A stretch of DNA of 64,000 bases from Ornithinibacillus massiliensis (lineage in GTDB: Bacteria > Bacillota > Bacilli > Bacillales > Amphibacillaceae), in contig NZ_JAGXBY010000003.1 in assembly GCF_018310345.1 (NCBI RefSeq), positions 372,001 to 436,000 on the forward strand, written 5' to 3'. The first letter of the stretch is position 1. Every line of letters begins with the position of its first letter. The position numbers were made by a program, and so were the translations under genes. The notes beneath the pieces were generated by a model, which worked only from the letters and a program-made list of their open reading frames with translations, did not search any database and was not told the origin of the DNA. This document shows positions 43,124-53,661 of this stretch, one piece after another.

Positions 43124-44251
43124 TTATTTTTTCTTCCATTCTGAATACCATGTTTTTATTTGTTCATTTGGTTCGGAGCCAATTTCGAGCTGTAATGACT
43201 CATGAAGCGATGAATAACATTCGGCTACTGCTAATCTATCTTGTTGTTTGGCATACATTTTCATTAATTCAAAATAAGCCTCTTCATTATGCTTATCTAA
43301 TTGAATAATCATGTTATAAACTTGAATTGCTTTATCTTCACGGTCTACCTTTTGATACCAATTAGCTAGATACATCGATTTACGTATCCAAAGTTGCTTT
43401 AAACGATAACGCTCTCCCTCAGCCCACCAATAATCGAACTCCATAAGATAATCCCCTTTATATCGATCCAAGCATTCTTCCCAGACTTTTACAGTGGTGG
43501 TAGATAAAGTAGGTAGATTTTTCATGTTTTGTTTCCATTCATCTATATCTACCACTATCTGATTCGTAGTTAAAATATAGCCTCCTGTTACTTTTTTCAA
43601 GGTAAAAAATTCTCTAAGTGAATCGATTGCTTTCCGAATATTATATATGGTGGTATATAATAGTGCATTCGCCCTTTCAAGATTAGCATCAGGCCATAGT
43701 AAATCAATAAGTTCATCTTTACGAACTAGTTGGTCTTTTTGCTGAATCAAGTATAAAAATAACTCCTGCGCTTTTACTGTTCTCCATTGCAATGGGGTAT
43801 AAGGATTAGTTTCCGTTCCGATGTAAACAGATCCAAGTAGATTTACCTGTATGATTGAGCTTGGTGGGGTGGAATGATTACGGTGGTTATGGTTATCTAA
43901 TCGGGATTTAATTCGTTCTATCGTTTTAGATAAGCGGGTCTTCGTGATTGGTTTTAAAACATAATCTAGCGCATTCATTTCAAAAGCTTTAATAGCATAG
44001 TTGGCATAAGCTGTTACAAATACTACTTCTAATTTAGGTTTAAGCTCCAGTACCTTCTCAGCAAATTCTATTCCATTAATATTTGCTATTTGAATATCAA
44101 AAAATGCTACCTTCACATCTTCATTCAATATGGCGTCTTTTGCATCGTACGGATTTTGATAGCTACCGATAACTTCTACACCTAAATCTTGCAGTTGTTT
44201 CTCTAAATAGGTTAAAGCTAGTTTTTCGTCATCAATTAGAATAGCTTTCAT
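43124..44251 (-). CDS. SAPR-type response regulator (REC, winged helix, BTAD)
   Basis: A 375-residue protein. The receiver domain (1-125) has the acidic pair in LIDDEK, phosphorylation site D52 (FFDIQI) and the Lys of LDYVLKPI. A winged-helix DNA-binding domain (about 140-235, LFLYLIQQKDQLVRKDELIDLLWP) and a helical BTAD region (250-375) follow. No histidine kinase is adjacent. Downstream and in the same orientation relative to the sortase-adhesin pair, it is a candidate regulator of them, although only proximity supports this. Confidence 0.88.
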   Translation of the reverse strand: MKAILIDDEKLALTYLEKQLQDLGVEVIGSYQNPYDAKDAILNEDVKVAFFDIQIANINGIEFAEKVLELKPKLEVVFVTAYANYAIKAFEMNALDYVLKPITKTRLSKTIERIKSRLDNHNHRNHSTPPSSIIQVNLLGSVYIGTETNPYTPLQWRTVKAQELFLYLIQQKDQLVRKDELIDLLWPDANLERANALLYTTIYNIRKAIDSLREFFTLKKVTGGYILTTNQIVVDIDEWKQNMKNLPTLSTTTVKVWEECLDRYKGDYLMEFDYWWAEGERYRLKQLWIRKSMYLANWYQKVDREDKAIQVYNMIIQLDKHNEEAYFELMKMYAKQQDRLAVAECYSSLHESLQLEIGSEPNEQIKTWYSEWKKK

Positions 44252-44356
44252 AATTTACTCCTTATAATCTGAGTTCATTATACAATAACTATATAGATTG
44301 TATCACTTCGAATCCTTGTAGTTAAGCTTCGTTTGAAAGCGGTTTAATTGCTACAG

Positions 44357-44956
44357 TTACTGATCTAAAATTTCAATTAGTTCCCCTTTAACAGCAACTC
44401 TTCTTTCACCTGTTATTGTACAAGTAATCAGTGTAATTTCTGTTTTTCCTTCCTGATCATCTAAAATAGCTACATCTGTTGGCTCAATTACTTTCGTGCT
44501 AAACACTTTGTAGATGTATATTCTGTTAGGGGTATGTAATAGTACTTCGTCTCCAATTTCTACCTCAGATAAACGATTAAAATGTCTATTTGGACGGTAG
44601 CCTCTATGTCCAGCAATAGTAAAATTACCCACTCCTGGAGTTTGTTTGTCCTTTATCTGGGTTAGTGCAATAGTTAAATTTTCCTCTGTTGTCTTATTTA
44701 GAACATATTGTTTTAGATCAATAGAGGGGATTTCTAATTCTAACACCTCTACTACTTCATCTTCGGTGAAGGATAGATTTTCTATCTTGGATAAATCAAT
44801 GTTTTTACCATCTGATTCAGAAATAAGGGAGAGGGCATTTTCCAATGCCCTCACTTCCTTTCCCTGACTCCATTCGTGGTAAATAGGGATCGATAAGAAA
44901 ACCATTCCTATTAGTAAAAACGCAATACCTATTACTTTTTTTACATTTTTCGTCAT
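44357..44956 (-). CDS. Class D sortase
   Basis: A 199-residue membrane-anchored transpeptidase with an N-terminal helix (about 7-26). Catalytic residues: H117 (TIAGHRGY), C179 (LITCTITG) and R185. The overall length and C-terminal LITCT motif fit class D. It should cleave the LPQTG signal of the giant protein encoded just upstream (16-base gap) and attach it to the cell wall. No second sortase or other LPxTG gene is seen in this window. Confidence 0.9.
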   Translation of the reverse strand: MTKNVKKVIGIAFLLIGMVFLSIPIYHEWSQGKEVRALENALSLISESDGKNIDLSKIENLSFTEDEVVEVLELEIPSIDLKQYVLNKTTEENLTIALTQIKDKQTPGVGNFTIAGHRGYRPNRHFNRLSEVEIGDEVLLHTPNRIYIYKVFSTKVIEPTDVAILDDQEGKTEITLITCTITGERRVAVKGELIEILDQ

Positions 44957-44972
44957 AGGAATTCACTCCCTC

Positions 44973-47900
44973 TTATTCCACGCGTCTTCTGTTCATAAAC
45001 AGAATCACACTACCAATGGTGAAGAACGTAATTCCAAATAGAATAAACATCAAGAAAGATTCTTCTCCAGTTTGAGGTAATGTATTTACTTGTTTCTTAG
45101 CGTCAACTTCTCGGTTAGAATCCTTTTTATTGTGATCATTGTTATTATTACCTGGTTCCTCCGGTAATGTCGGTTTTTCTGGTGATTTAGGATCTTCCGG
45201 TTGGACAGGTTTTTCTGGTGGTGTAGGTTCCTCTGGTTTGGCAGGAATTAATTGGTTCCTTACATAGACAACTAATTGTTCCTGCTGCCCCTTCTCAATG
45301 GTAAATGGAATCGGTGTAGAGTTAAGCTCATACCCTTCTGGTGCTTTTGTTTCAACGAATTGGTAGATTCCTGGTTTAAGATTTTCTACAACCACTCTAC
45401 CCTCTTCATCTGTAACTAAGCCTTCTTTCAGTACATTGCCTTCGCTATCTTGTAGCTCAAACTCTGCACCGGATAACGTGATGTCTTGGTCATCTGCATC
45501 AACTTTGATTAATTCCACAGAGCCTGGGATTAACTTGTTCTCTGCTGTTACCGTTAGGGTTTCTTCTTGACCTTTCACTATCTCAAAGACGATTGGTTCG
45601 TCTAGGAATTGATAGTATGTTGGGGCTTTCGTTTCGACGAATTGGTAGGTACCTGGTTTTAGATTCTCTACTACTAGTTTACCTTCCTCATTTGTAACTA
45701 AGCCTTCTTGTAGTACATTGCCTTCACTATCTTGTAGTTCGAACTCTGCGCCGGATAATGTGATGTCATGATCATCTGCATCGACTTTGATTAATTCCAC
45801 AGCACCTAAAGAAAGATCATTTCCCGCATATACTACAACTAGTTCTTGTTCTTCTTCCGTTGCGATTAGGTCAATGGTAAATTCAATTGGTGTTGCGATT
45901 AAATCATAGCCAAATGGCGCTTTTGTTTCGACAAATTGATAGTCACCAGGCTTAAGGTTGTTAACAACTAACTTACCTTCTTCATCTGTTACCAAGCCCT
46001 CTTGCAGTACATTGCCTTCACTATCTTGTAGTTCGAACTCTGCGCCAGATAACGTAATATTATGATCTTCTGTATCGACCTTGATTAACTCGACTACCCC
46101 CGTGATTAAGTCATTTTCAGCCGTTACCACTAGAGTTTCTTCTTGACCTTTCACTATTTCAAAAACGATTGGTTCGTCTAGCAATTGATAGTATGTTGGG
46201 GCTTTCGTTTCAACGAATTGATAGATTCCTGGTTTTAGATTTTCTACAACCAATCTATCCTCTTCATCTGTAACTAAGCCTTCTTTCAGTACATTACCTT
46301 CGCTATCTTGTAGCTCAAACTCTGCACCGGATAACGTGATGTCTTGGTCATCTGCATCAACCTTGATTAATTCTACTGAACCTGGAATTAATTCGTTCTC
46401 TGCTGTTATCACTAGGGTTTCCTCTTGACCTTTCACTATCTCAAAGACGATTGGTTCGTCTAGCAATTGATAATATGTCGGTGCCTTCGTTTCAACAAAT
46501 TGGTAGGTTCCTGGTTTTAGGTTTTCTACAACCAATCTACCTTCCTTATCTGTAACTAAGCCTTCTTTCAGTACATTGCCTTCGCTATCTTGTAGTTCGA
46601 ACTCTGCGCCAGATAGCGTGATGTCATGATCATCTGCATCGACTTTGATTAACTCGACTGCCCCCGTGATTAGTTCATTTTCAGCCGTTACCGTGAGAGT
46701 TTCTTTTTGACCTTTCACTATCTCAAAGACGATTGGTTCGTCTAGCAATTGATAGTATGTTGGGGCTTTCGTTTCGATAAATTGATAGGTTCCTGGTTTT
46801 AGATTTTCTATAACCAATCTGCCTTCTTCATCTGTGACTAAGCCTTCTTTCAGTACATTGCCTTCGCTATCTTGTAGTTCGAACTCTGCGCCAGATAATG
46901 TGATGTCATGATTATCTGAGTCTACCTTGATTAATTCCACAGAACCTGGAATTAATTTATTTTCTACTGTAAGCTCCACAGTCATTACTTCTGTTTTTGT
47001 TTTTGCTCTATCAATGGTGAATGGTATTTCTTGTTCATTTAATTGATAGTATGTTGGGGCTTTCGTTTCCACAAATTTGTAGTCACCAGGCGCTAGCCCA
47101 TCAACAAATAGTTCACCATCTTCATTGGTCTTTAGCCCTTCTTGTAAAACATTGTCATGAGCATCCAATAGACTAAATTCAGCACCGGCTAACATAATGT
47201 CTGGATTGGTATCATCTACTTTCGTTAATAATACTTCCCCTGTTATAAGTGTATTCGGTGCATTTACTGTAACACGCTTCGTTACACCTGGTTCGATAAC
47301 AAACTCAATTGGTGAAGGATCTAATTCGAAATAATCTGGTGCTTTTATCTCTTGGAAATAATACGTACCTGGAACTAGGTTAGATACAGAAATACGACCA
47401 GCATTATCTGTTCGTAAAATTTGCTGTAACACGTTATCGTTCTCATCATAAAGTGTAAATTCAGCACCAGCTAGTGTTTCTGTTTCATCAGCTTGGTTGA
47501 ATTTAATTAGCTCAACAGCACCCAATTTATAGTTTCCTGCTGTTACTTTCGTTACGGCTGTTTGATTCTCCATGATTGTAAATGGTATTGGTATAGGATT
47601 CAATTGGTAGCCTGGTGCAGGCTGTACTTCGACAAACTGGTAATCACCTGGCGCTAAATTATCTCTGAAAATAATCCCATTTTCGTCTGTCTTATAGTAA
47701 CCAATTGTCTCAAATACATCATCTTGCTTTTGCTGTAGGATAAACGAGGCACCGGCAATCGTATCACGAGTCTCTTCATCCACTTTCGTTAATTCAACAG
47801 CATAAATGATTTTTTTATTGGTTACTTCTAGGTGGTTTCCAATCTTTTCTGTATCCACTCGGTCTATGGTGACCGTAATTGGTTGTGTTTCCCCTATCAC

Positions 47901-50900
47901 ATAGCCCTCTGGTGCTTTTGTCTCCACTAATTGGTACTCACCAAACAATAGATTATGGAAGATGATTTTTCCTTCGTTATTTGTTGTTGCCGATTTTATC
48001 GCAATCGTACCCGTTTGGTCATAAAGCGTAAATTCAGCACCTGCTAACGGTTCTTCCGTAAGCTCATCAAGCTTGATTACTTCTAAACTTCCTGTTCTTC
48101 CATCGATGCCACCATCTCCACCAGTATATCTAACGGTGTGTTTATAGGAAGAATCGGTTTCTTTTCCTTCTAATTTTGCCCCATCAAGGGAAGCATCATT
48201 TTCGACTTCCTCCCCATGTCCAGCCATGATGAACGTATCATATTCTAAGATGTATGGACGATTAATCTCGTTTGCAAATGACAAAGTGAAATAAGAATTC
48301 CCTTCCTCATCTTCTTTAAATTCGACGGTATAATCAACGCCTGCTTCTAATACATCATCTTCATTTTTGGTAACGGTGCCATCCACTGCAACATTCGTTC
48401 CATATAATTGGAGTGAATCTTCCAACAGAAGTTGATTCGGGCTTGGCTTATCCGTCACTTTTGCATCTGAAATAGTAGACTGAGTAAAGTTTATATTCAG
48501 TTTCCAATGTAGTACCCTTGGGTTTTCGCCATCTTGTTGAGCGCTTTTATCCATGTAGTTATCACCATTTGGACCGACTGATACGGTTGCTGATAATGTT
48601 GCTATTTGTTCAGAACCATCTTTTAACAATGCTGTGTTTTCATATTGTTTGACGATTAGTTGATCATGTAGGTTGGTTTTATACGTAATGATATATGGAG
48701 AGTCAATGGTGGTTAAGAAAGTGATTCTGAAGCCAGGTTCATTATTAGGACCGTTCATTTCTTCTACATCATAATCGCGATTTATTTTTAACGGTTCGCC
48801 GATTCTCGACCATGATCCGTTTGGATTAATTCGCATTTCGTGAATTTCAATTGTACTAGGATCAAAGTTTTGATCCCCTAGAATAACATCTTCTACAATT
48901 GCTTGTTGAATTGGACGGTAATTGTAATTTACACCAATTTCCCATGTGATTTCTTTTGTTTTGGCATTATAGGATCCACCTTTAAATCCATTGCTTTGGG
49001 TATGTTTATTTGGTGTAAAGCTCGCATCTGCTTCTTTTGTTAGAGGGTTATTACCATTTTCTGGAATCCAAGACAATTCAGCACCGTTAGTAAAAGTTGT
49101 TTTTCCATCTTCTATTTCATTAAAATCAAACGATGTGGTGTATACTATTTCAATCCTCTTATTTATTGGATCCATCCCTTCAAAATCGAAGGTAATTTCC
49201 CCGGAATCCTCATCATAGCCAAAAATGTAGTTACCGTTGTCTTTTATGTCACTACCATCATACTTAATTTCATAGTCAATTAGTGTTAACCCTTTTGGTA
49301 GCGTATCTGTCAGCTTGACTTGATACATTTCTTTTTCATCTGCATTAATGGTAATACGCCATTTGGTTGTTTTGGCATGATAATCAGTTTGGCCATTGAT
49401 ATGCTGCTTATAAAAGACAATTTGGTCCACAGTTTTGTCGGAACCTTTTTCATTCCCATTCCCATCGGTTACCATATTCGTTAAGGTTTCCCGATCTAGG
49501 ACACGATCTGTTAGCTTTGTTTGGTAATAAATGATATAGGCACTGTCAATAGCCTCGTTGAATTGAATGTTAAACCCATTGCCATCCCGACGTACCGTAT
49601 AATGAGAAGGGTCTAACTCTGTATCACCAATTGTCGCTGCTCCGGTATTCGGATCAATCTCAACAGGAACGATACGGACGCTACCTTCTACTAGTTCATG
49701 TCCTTCACCAAGTTCATCGTGAAGCACGGCTTTTTCCTTTTCAATATGTTTCTCATTGTAATTGTAACGAACTATCCAATTAATGGTTTGATTTATTGGA
49801 TCATAATCACCAGCTTCTTTGTCTAATGCTGTCCCTCTTGCAACATTAACGGTTGCGTTGGCATGTAATGCATCGATATCATCACCAGTTAGTGTTGCGG
49901 TATTGGGATAAGATGTGCCGTCTTCATCTGTGATGGTTGTTTCAAATACTACCCGATAAGCTGAGTCAATATCTCCTAAATTAAGTGGAAATTCTGTAAA
50001 AACATGGTCTGTAATCTCTGCCCCTTGCACAACAGAACCATCCAATTGAACATCTAGCTTATACAATTTAATCGAATTTGGAACTAGCTGTAAGTCCTCG
50101 TCTAAATTATCGCTTAGTACGGCATTGGTAATACTTCGTAAGTCTTTGTTAAAATCAATTTCCCATGTAATGGTTTGTGTATTATATTTCCGATCCGGTA
50201 TTCCCCGCTTATCTATAGAAGAACCTACATTCGGTTCGAAACGAATGGGGATTTCTATAGTTTTATCCCCACTAATCGGAATAACGATTGTTCGATCTAC
50301 ACTACCATCGATATCCTCTTTTATCTCCGTATGAAAACCGATAAAACCAGCAATATCTGATCGTGATTCAATCTGGTCGTTAAATGTCATCGTAACGGTT
50401 CCATCTTGTTCTAACACAAATGCCCCAAAAACGATTCCATCTGCACTAGTCAATTCCCCTTCTACACGGTTAAATACAGTAAATATTTCTGGTAGTGTAA
50501 AAGTAAAAGTAGAACCTGATGTATATTCATGACCGTTCGGCAGTTCAAATTGGTACTGAATCTTTAAGTCCAAGATTTCTTCACTAGGATGTGGCATTCG
50601 ATCTGGTAATGGACTTCCATCTCCTAAAGTTAGCTCTACACCCGTAAGAATGTTTTCTTTGATGACAGAAGCATTTTGAACAGCCTGGGTTTGGACTTCC
50701 TCTTCCGGTTCATTCGGTTTCTCTGTTGTTATTTCCTGTTCATTCTGTTCCTCTACAACTTGCTCACCACTAGCTTCCTCTTCCAATGGATCCTTGGATT
50801 CAGGATTTAGATCCTCCTGATCATGTACAACCTGTATAGGTATAACATAAGTAGCTTTATCAAGGTTAAATAACAGATGGGCTACTTGTTGATTTTCCAA

Positions 50901-51350
50901 ATCTATCTCACCTAGGCTCGTTTCGATGTAGATTTGACCTTGATCACCGTTCTCTATTTCTTCCTTCATTACATCTACGGTGAGGGCGCTTTCTACAATT
51001 GTCACGGAACCAATTACACTTCCAGCTTGATTAGTTAAATTACCATCGGGCTCTGTCGTTACTTTCAATTCAGATGGTAACTGTAAGGTGAAGGTTTCTT
51101 GATCGGAAATTAACGCTTCATCCCACTTCCAATCAATACGAACCATCAGATGTGACCCTGGCTGTACAACTTGTTCCGGATCCCTATCAGCTGATACCTC
51201 CTTTCCTTGTTCATCCAATAATGAAACATTAGTAAAAAGGCTTGGTTGCTGTTCTGTTGCACCAGCCTTTATTGGCAATACCATACTTGAAAGTATCGTA
51301 TTGCACAGCAGCATTAGTATAAAAAAACTAATGCCCATCCTCTTTCCCAT
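44973..51350 (-). CDS. Giant LPQTG-anchored adhesin with collagen-binding-like and SpaA domains
   Basis: About 2,125 residues: a signal peptide (about 1-32), a Glu-rich linker near 200, then 5-6 Ig-like segments of about 120-130 residues in the first half (the recurring pattern ITWEIDFN or INWIVRYN, followed by a strand with SIKLY/SVRIV), resembling Cna-type collagen-binding domains. About residues 1083-2037 hold ten SpaA/CnaB domains, each starting VELIKVD and containing VETKAP. The Lys, the Asn of the last strand and Glu in ETKAP fit self-forming isopeptide bonds. Pro-rich linker, LPQTG (45066-45080), hydrophobic helix and Arg tail end it. I choose ATG 51350, eight bases after AAAGGGG. Confidence 0.93.
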   Translation of the reverse strand: MGKRMGISFFILMLLCNTILSSMVLPIKAGATEQQPSLFTNVSLLDEQGKEVSADRDPEQVVQPGSHLMVRIDWKWDEALISDQETFTLQLPSELKVTTEPDGNLTNQAGSVIGSVTIVESALTVDVMKEEIENGDQGQIYIETSLGEIDLENQQVAHLLFNLDKATYVIPIQVVHDQEDLNPESKDPLEEEASGEQVVEEQNEQEITTEKPNEPEEEVQTQAVQNASVIKENILTGVELTLGDGSPLPDRMPHPSEEILDLKIQYQFELPNGHEYTSGSTFTFTLPEIFTVFNRVEGELTSADGIVFGAFVLEQDGTVTMTFNDQIESRSDIAGFIGFHTEIKEDIDGSVDRTIVIPISGDKTIEIPIRFEPNVGSSIDKRGIPDRKYNTQTITWEIDFNKDLRSITNAVLSDNLDEDLQLVPNSIKLYKLDVQLDGSVVQGAEITDHVFTEFPLNLGDIDSAYRVVFETTITDEDGTSYPNTATLTGDDIDALHANATVNVARGTALDKEAGDYDPINQTINWIVRYNYNEKHIEKEKAVLHDELGEGHELVEGSVRIVPVEIDPNTGAATIGDTELDPSHYTVRRDGNGFNIQFNEAIDSAYIIYYQTKLTDRVLDRETLTNMVTDGNGNEKGSDKTVDQIVFYKQHINGQTDYHAKTTKWRITINADEKEMYQVKLTDTLPKGLTLIDYEIKYDGSDIKDNGNYIFGYDEDSGEITFDFEGMDPINKRIEIVYTTSFDFNEIEDGKTTFTNGAELSWIPENGNNPLTKEADASFTPNKHTQSNGFKGGSYNAKTKEITWEIGVNYNYRPIQQAIVEDVILGDQNFDPSTIEIHEMRINPNGSWSRIGEPLKINRDYDVEEMNGPNNEPGFRITFLTTIDSPYIITYKTNLHDQLIVKQYENTALLKDGSEQIATLSATVSVGPNGDNYMDKSAQQDGENPRVLHWKLNINFTQSTISDAKVTDKPSPNQLLLEDSLQLYGTNVAVDGTVTKNEDDVLEAGVDYTVEFKEDEEGNSYFTLSFANEINRPYILEYDTFIMAGHGEEVENDASLDGAKLEGKETDSSYKHTVRYTGGDGGIDGRTGSLEVIKLDELTEEPLAGAEFTLYDQTGTIAIKSATTNNEGKIIFHNLLFGEYQLVETKAPEGYVIGETQPITVTIDRVDTEKIGNHLEVTNKKIIYAVELTKVDEETRDTIAGASFILQQKQDDVFETIGYYKTDENGIIFRDNLAPGDYQFVEVQPAPGYQLNPIPIPFTIMENQTAVTKVTAGNYKLGAVELIKFNQADETETLAGAEFTLYDENDNVLQQILRTDNAGRISVSNLVPGTYYFQEIKAPDYFELDPSPIEFVIEPGVTKRVTVNAPNTLITGEVLLTKVDDTNPDIMLAGAEFSLLDAHDNVLQEGLKTNEDGELFVDGLAPGDYKFVETKAPTYYQLNEQEIPFTIDRAKTKTEVMTVELTVENKLIPGSVELIKVDSDNHDITLSGAEFELQDSEGNVLKEGLVTDEEGRLVIENLKPGTYQFIETKAPTYYQLLDEPIVFEIVKGQKETLTVTAENELITGAVELIKVDADDHDITLSGAEFELQDSEGNVLKEGLVTDKEGRLVVENLKPGTYQFVETKAPTYYQLLDEPIVFEIVKGQEETLVITAENELIPGSVELIKVDADDQDITLSGAEFELQDSEGNVLKEGLVTDEEDRLVVENLKPGIYQFVETKAPTYYQLLDEPIVFEIVKGQEETLVVTAENDLITGVVELIKVDTEDHNITLSGAEFELQDSEGNVLQEGLVTDEEGKLVVNNLKPGDYQFVETKAPFGYDLIATPIEFTIDLIATEEEQELVVVYAGNDLSLGAVELIKVDADDHDITLSGAEFELQDSEGNVLQEGLVTNEEGKLVVENLKPGTYQFVETKAPTYYQFLDEPIVFEIVKGQEETLTVTAENKLIPGSVELIKVDADDQDITLSGAEFELQDSEGNVLKEGLVTDEEGRVVVENLKPGIYQFVETKAPEGYELNSTPIPFTIEKGQQEQLVVYVRNQLIPAKPEEPTPPEKPVQPEDPKSPEKPTLPEEPGNNNNDHNKKDSNREVDAKKQVNTLPQTGEESFLMFILFGITFFTIGSVILFMNRRRVE
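45250..46970 (-). repeat. Near-identical SpaA-domain repeats within the adhesin gene
   Basis: Six consecutive domains of about 282 bases each are nearly the same at DNA level; domains 1-4 (46970-48100) are much more diverged. One unit (domain 8) carries a different middle. Such near-identity points to recent duplication or gene conversion, and length variation between strains is expected. Confidence 0.85.
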
Positions 51351-51430
51351 TTGCATTCCCCTTTCTACATAATGTGATGACAATCCTGGAAGATTTCACA
51401 CAGCCCTTATGATAGCATGGGGAACTAAAC

Positions 51431-51458
51431 ATTATCTGAACAACATTAACTAGGTCAA
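51431..51458 (-). promoter_or_regulatory. Probable promoter of the adhesin-sortase operon
   Basis: On the minus strand TTGACC (51458-51453), a 16-base spacer, then GATAAT (51436-51431): five of six matches in each box. It lies about 80 bases before the ATG. Confidence 0.6.
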
Positions 51459-51556
51459 TATTACTATTTTGATGATATCTCATAGTTATTTTTATCTACA
51501 TAAATTGTAGAGTGTGCATATGGAACTTAGACAATCTCTTACCTTTACAAAAATAA

Positions 51557-51600
51557 AAAATGGTATTAGCCCTCTACGCCAATACCATTTTCATTTTAAT
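51557..51600. terminator. Terminator after the ABC permease gene
   Basis: AAAATGGTATT (51557-51567) pairs with AATACCATTTT (51581-51591). On the minus strand T-rich sequence (TTTTATTTTTG) follows it. Confidence 0.85.
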
Positions 51601-52369
51601 AATGGGCAAGCAATCCTTTTTTCATCGCAAACTTTTCACAACGTAGGAACATAAACAGGCCTAAACCAAAATAAAATACTGCGTTAAAGACAAGAATTAG
51701 AATATCTGCCATTTGAAACTGTGTAATGCTCATGTCATTAATCATAATAGCTCTTACCATATCAATCCCTTTAACAAATGGGAAAAAGGCTAAGAACGGC
51801 GCAACCGAAATTGATACAAAGGTAAGTGCAGCTAATATGAACTGGAGAATTTGTAAAAATGCTTGAATCTGCTTGAGAATCATCGTTAATCCTGCAATCA
51901 TGAATCCAAGTCCAAACATACTAATCAAGGTTAAAAAGAATACTGGTAAAATGGAAAGTACATCAATATTTAGCCACTGCCCAGAGGTCAGCATACTTAC
52001 ATACAACAAACCGATTATCATGATGAAATTGACAATAGTAATGGAAATTAAACGCGACACCATGATTTTCCATATCCCCATTGGAGACATCCCTAATTGC
52101 TCCAGTGTTCCTTGTGTTGCCTCATTCGTAATTTGCCAGCCAATATCATTTACGACGAGCATCGCTAAAAACCAGAAAATATAGTTGACAATCACGTATT
52201 GTATATTGGCATCTTGTGTACTTGGGTCACCAATTAAGGTAATGCCAAAGAACATGCCTAGAAATATGACGTAAAATGTGACTAGAATCGCTATCGTGTT
52301 CGGTAGGTATCGTTTTAATAGAATATACTCTCTTTTGATATTCGCTTTAAGCACGTTCAGGAATCGCAT
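51596..52369 (-). CDS. ABC-2 type exporter permease
   Basis: A 257-residue membrane protein with six hydrophobic segments and a short N-terminal amphipathic stretch (MRFLNVLKANIKREYILLKRY). The layout and the motif ITNEATQGTLEQLGMSP are typical of ABC-2 permeases for drugs or lipids. Its start lies inside the end of the ATPase gene (23-base overlap), so the two are coupled subunits of one exporter. Substrate unknown. Confidence 0.9.
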   Translation of the reverse strand: MRFLNVLKANIKREYILLKRYLPNTIAILVTFYVIFLGMFFGITLIGDPSTQDANIQYVIVNYIFWFLAMLVVNDIGWQITNEATQGTLEQLGMSPMGIWKIMVSRLISITIVNFIMIIGLLYVSMLTSGQWLNIDVLSILPVFFLTLISMFGLGFMIAGLTMILKQIQAFLQILQFILAALTFVSISVAPFLAFFPFVKGIDMVRAIMINDMSITQFQMADILILVFNAVFYFGLGLFMFLRCEKFAMKKGLLAHY

Positions 52370-53333
52370 GTTCTTCCTCCCCCTTTACAATCTTCAAAAA
52401 CACTTGTTCAAAATTAATCGTCTTGCGATCAATCGTGTCTACTGGTATTTGTTCAAGCTTGAGGATATCAAATAATTCATACATTTCCTGGCTATTCGTT
52501 AAATCGACTTCCAAATTCGATTGATACGTATCAGGTGTGTAGACTAGCTGTGGGAATTTTTCTCGTAATAATCGATGTTGCTGTTCACTTAAATGGCCAT
52601 CAAGCTTAATGGAATAGGCGCGTACCTCAAATAGCTTCATTAAATTATCCACGCGGTCATTTGTGACTACTTTTCCACTATTAATAATAATCGTGCGTTC
52701 ACATAAATCTTGAATGACATCCATATCATGTGAGGTAATAATGATGGTTTTATGCTGTGTTCTGACAATCTCCCGTAGTATTTCACGAACCTCATATCCA
52801 GTCTCAATATCAAGACCAAGTGTTGGTTCATCTAATAAAATTACCTCACTACCAGCAAGCATTGCTACTGCAATCGCTAGCTTTTGTTGCATGCCTCGCG
52901 ACAGGCGGTTTACCATTTCATTTTCTTTATCTTTTAAACGGAATTGCTCCAACAGCTCATTAATCCTACCGGCCACCGATTTGCGTGACTTCCCGCGATT
53001 ACCTGCAAAATATTCTAGATTTTCTCTTACTGTTAGCCGCCAATACAAGTTACGATTCCCTTCTAGAACAGCACTAATATGCTCCCGTGCACGAAGCCGC
53101 TTCTTCTGATTATCAATACCATTAATGGTAATCATGCCACCATCTGGGATAACTAATCCACAGATCATTTTAATGGTCGTCGTTTTCCCTGCACCATTTG
53201 GTCCAAGTAATCCAACAATTTCTCCTCGATTTACAGTAAACGAAATATCATCTACTGCTGTGATCATCTCTTTTGTCTTCCGCTTCTTGTAGGACTTTCT
53301 CAGATTTTTCACTTCTACAATAGCTTTCGTCAT
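52347..53333 (-). CDS. ABC transporter ATPase
   Basis: About 328 residues. Walker A is GPNGAGKTT (about 44-52), the signature LSRGMQQKLAIA, Walker B VILLDEPTLGLD, and the His switch in ITSHD. A C-terminal regulatory part of about 90 residues follows, as in drug-exporter ATPases of the CcmA/DrrA type. I prefer ATG 53333 to the ATG three codons upstream, which overlaps the ribosome site. It powers the permease downstream. Confidence 0.92.
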   Translation of the reverse strand: MTKAIVEVKNLRKSYKKRKTKEMITAVDDISFTVNRGEIVGLLGPNGAGKTTTIKMICGLVIPDGGMITINGIDNQKKRLRAREHISAVLEGNRNLYWRLTVRENLEYFAGNRGKSRKSVAGRINELLEQFRLKDKENEMVNRLSRGMQQKLAIAVAMLAGSEVILLDEPTLGLDIETGYEVREILREIVRTQHKTIIITSHDMDVIQDLCERTIIINSGKVVTNDRVDNLMKLFEVRAYSIKLDGHLSEQQHRLLREKFPQLVYTPDTYQSNLEVDLTNSQEMYELFDILKLEQIPVDTIDRKTINFEQVFLKIVKGEEEHAIPERA

Positions 53334-53623
53334 TTCTTCCATCCTTTCTACATAAGCTCAAGTTAATTTCTACTTTTATTTTAACGGACCCCATTCACCC
53401 CTCACCACGGCCCATGGTTCGAAACCAATTCAGACTTAAGACGGAGAAGGAATAATATTCCATGGGAAAAGATGCTTATATAATGGAAAGGCTGTTCTGT
53501 CATGGGCAATTTCTTGAATGAAGAGATAAATTCTAGGGGTAATGCAAGTTGCGTAGGGATTCGAGGGATTTCTGGCATAAAAATACTTCCGTACCAATGG
53601 AGAGAATTTGTGGTGTTAATATG

Positions 53624-53658
53624 AAGACTACTAGGGAGGTGCTCTCTCTAGTAGTCTT
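53624..53658. terminator. Hairpin at the end of the 53343-53661 intergenic region
   Basis: AAGACTACTAG (53624-53634) pairs with CTAGTAGTCTT (53648-53658) at the 3' end of the gene at 53662. The T tract is short. I found nothing else recognisable in this 319-base region. Confidence 0.65.
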
Positions 53659-53661
53659 GTT

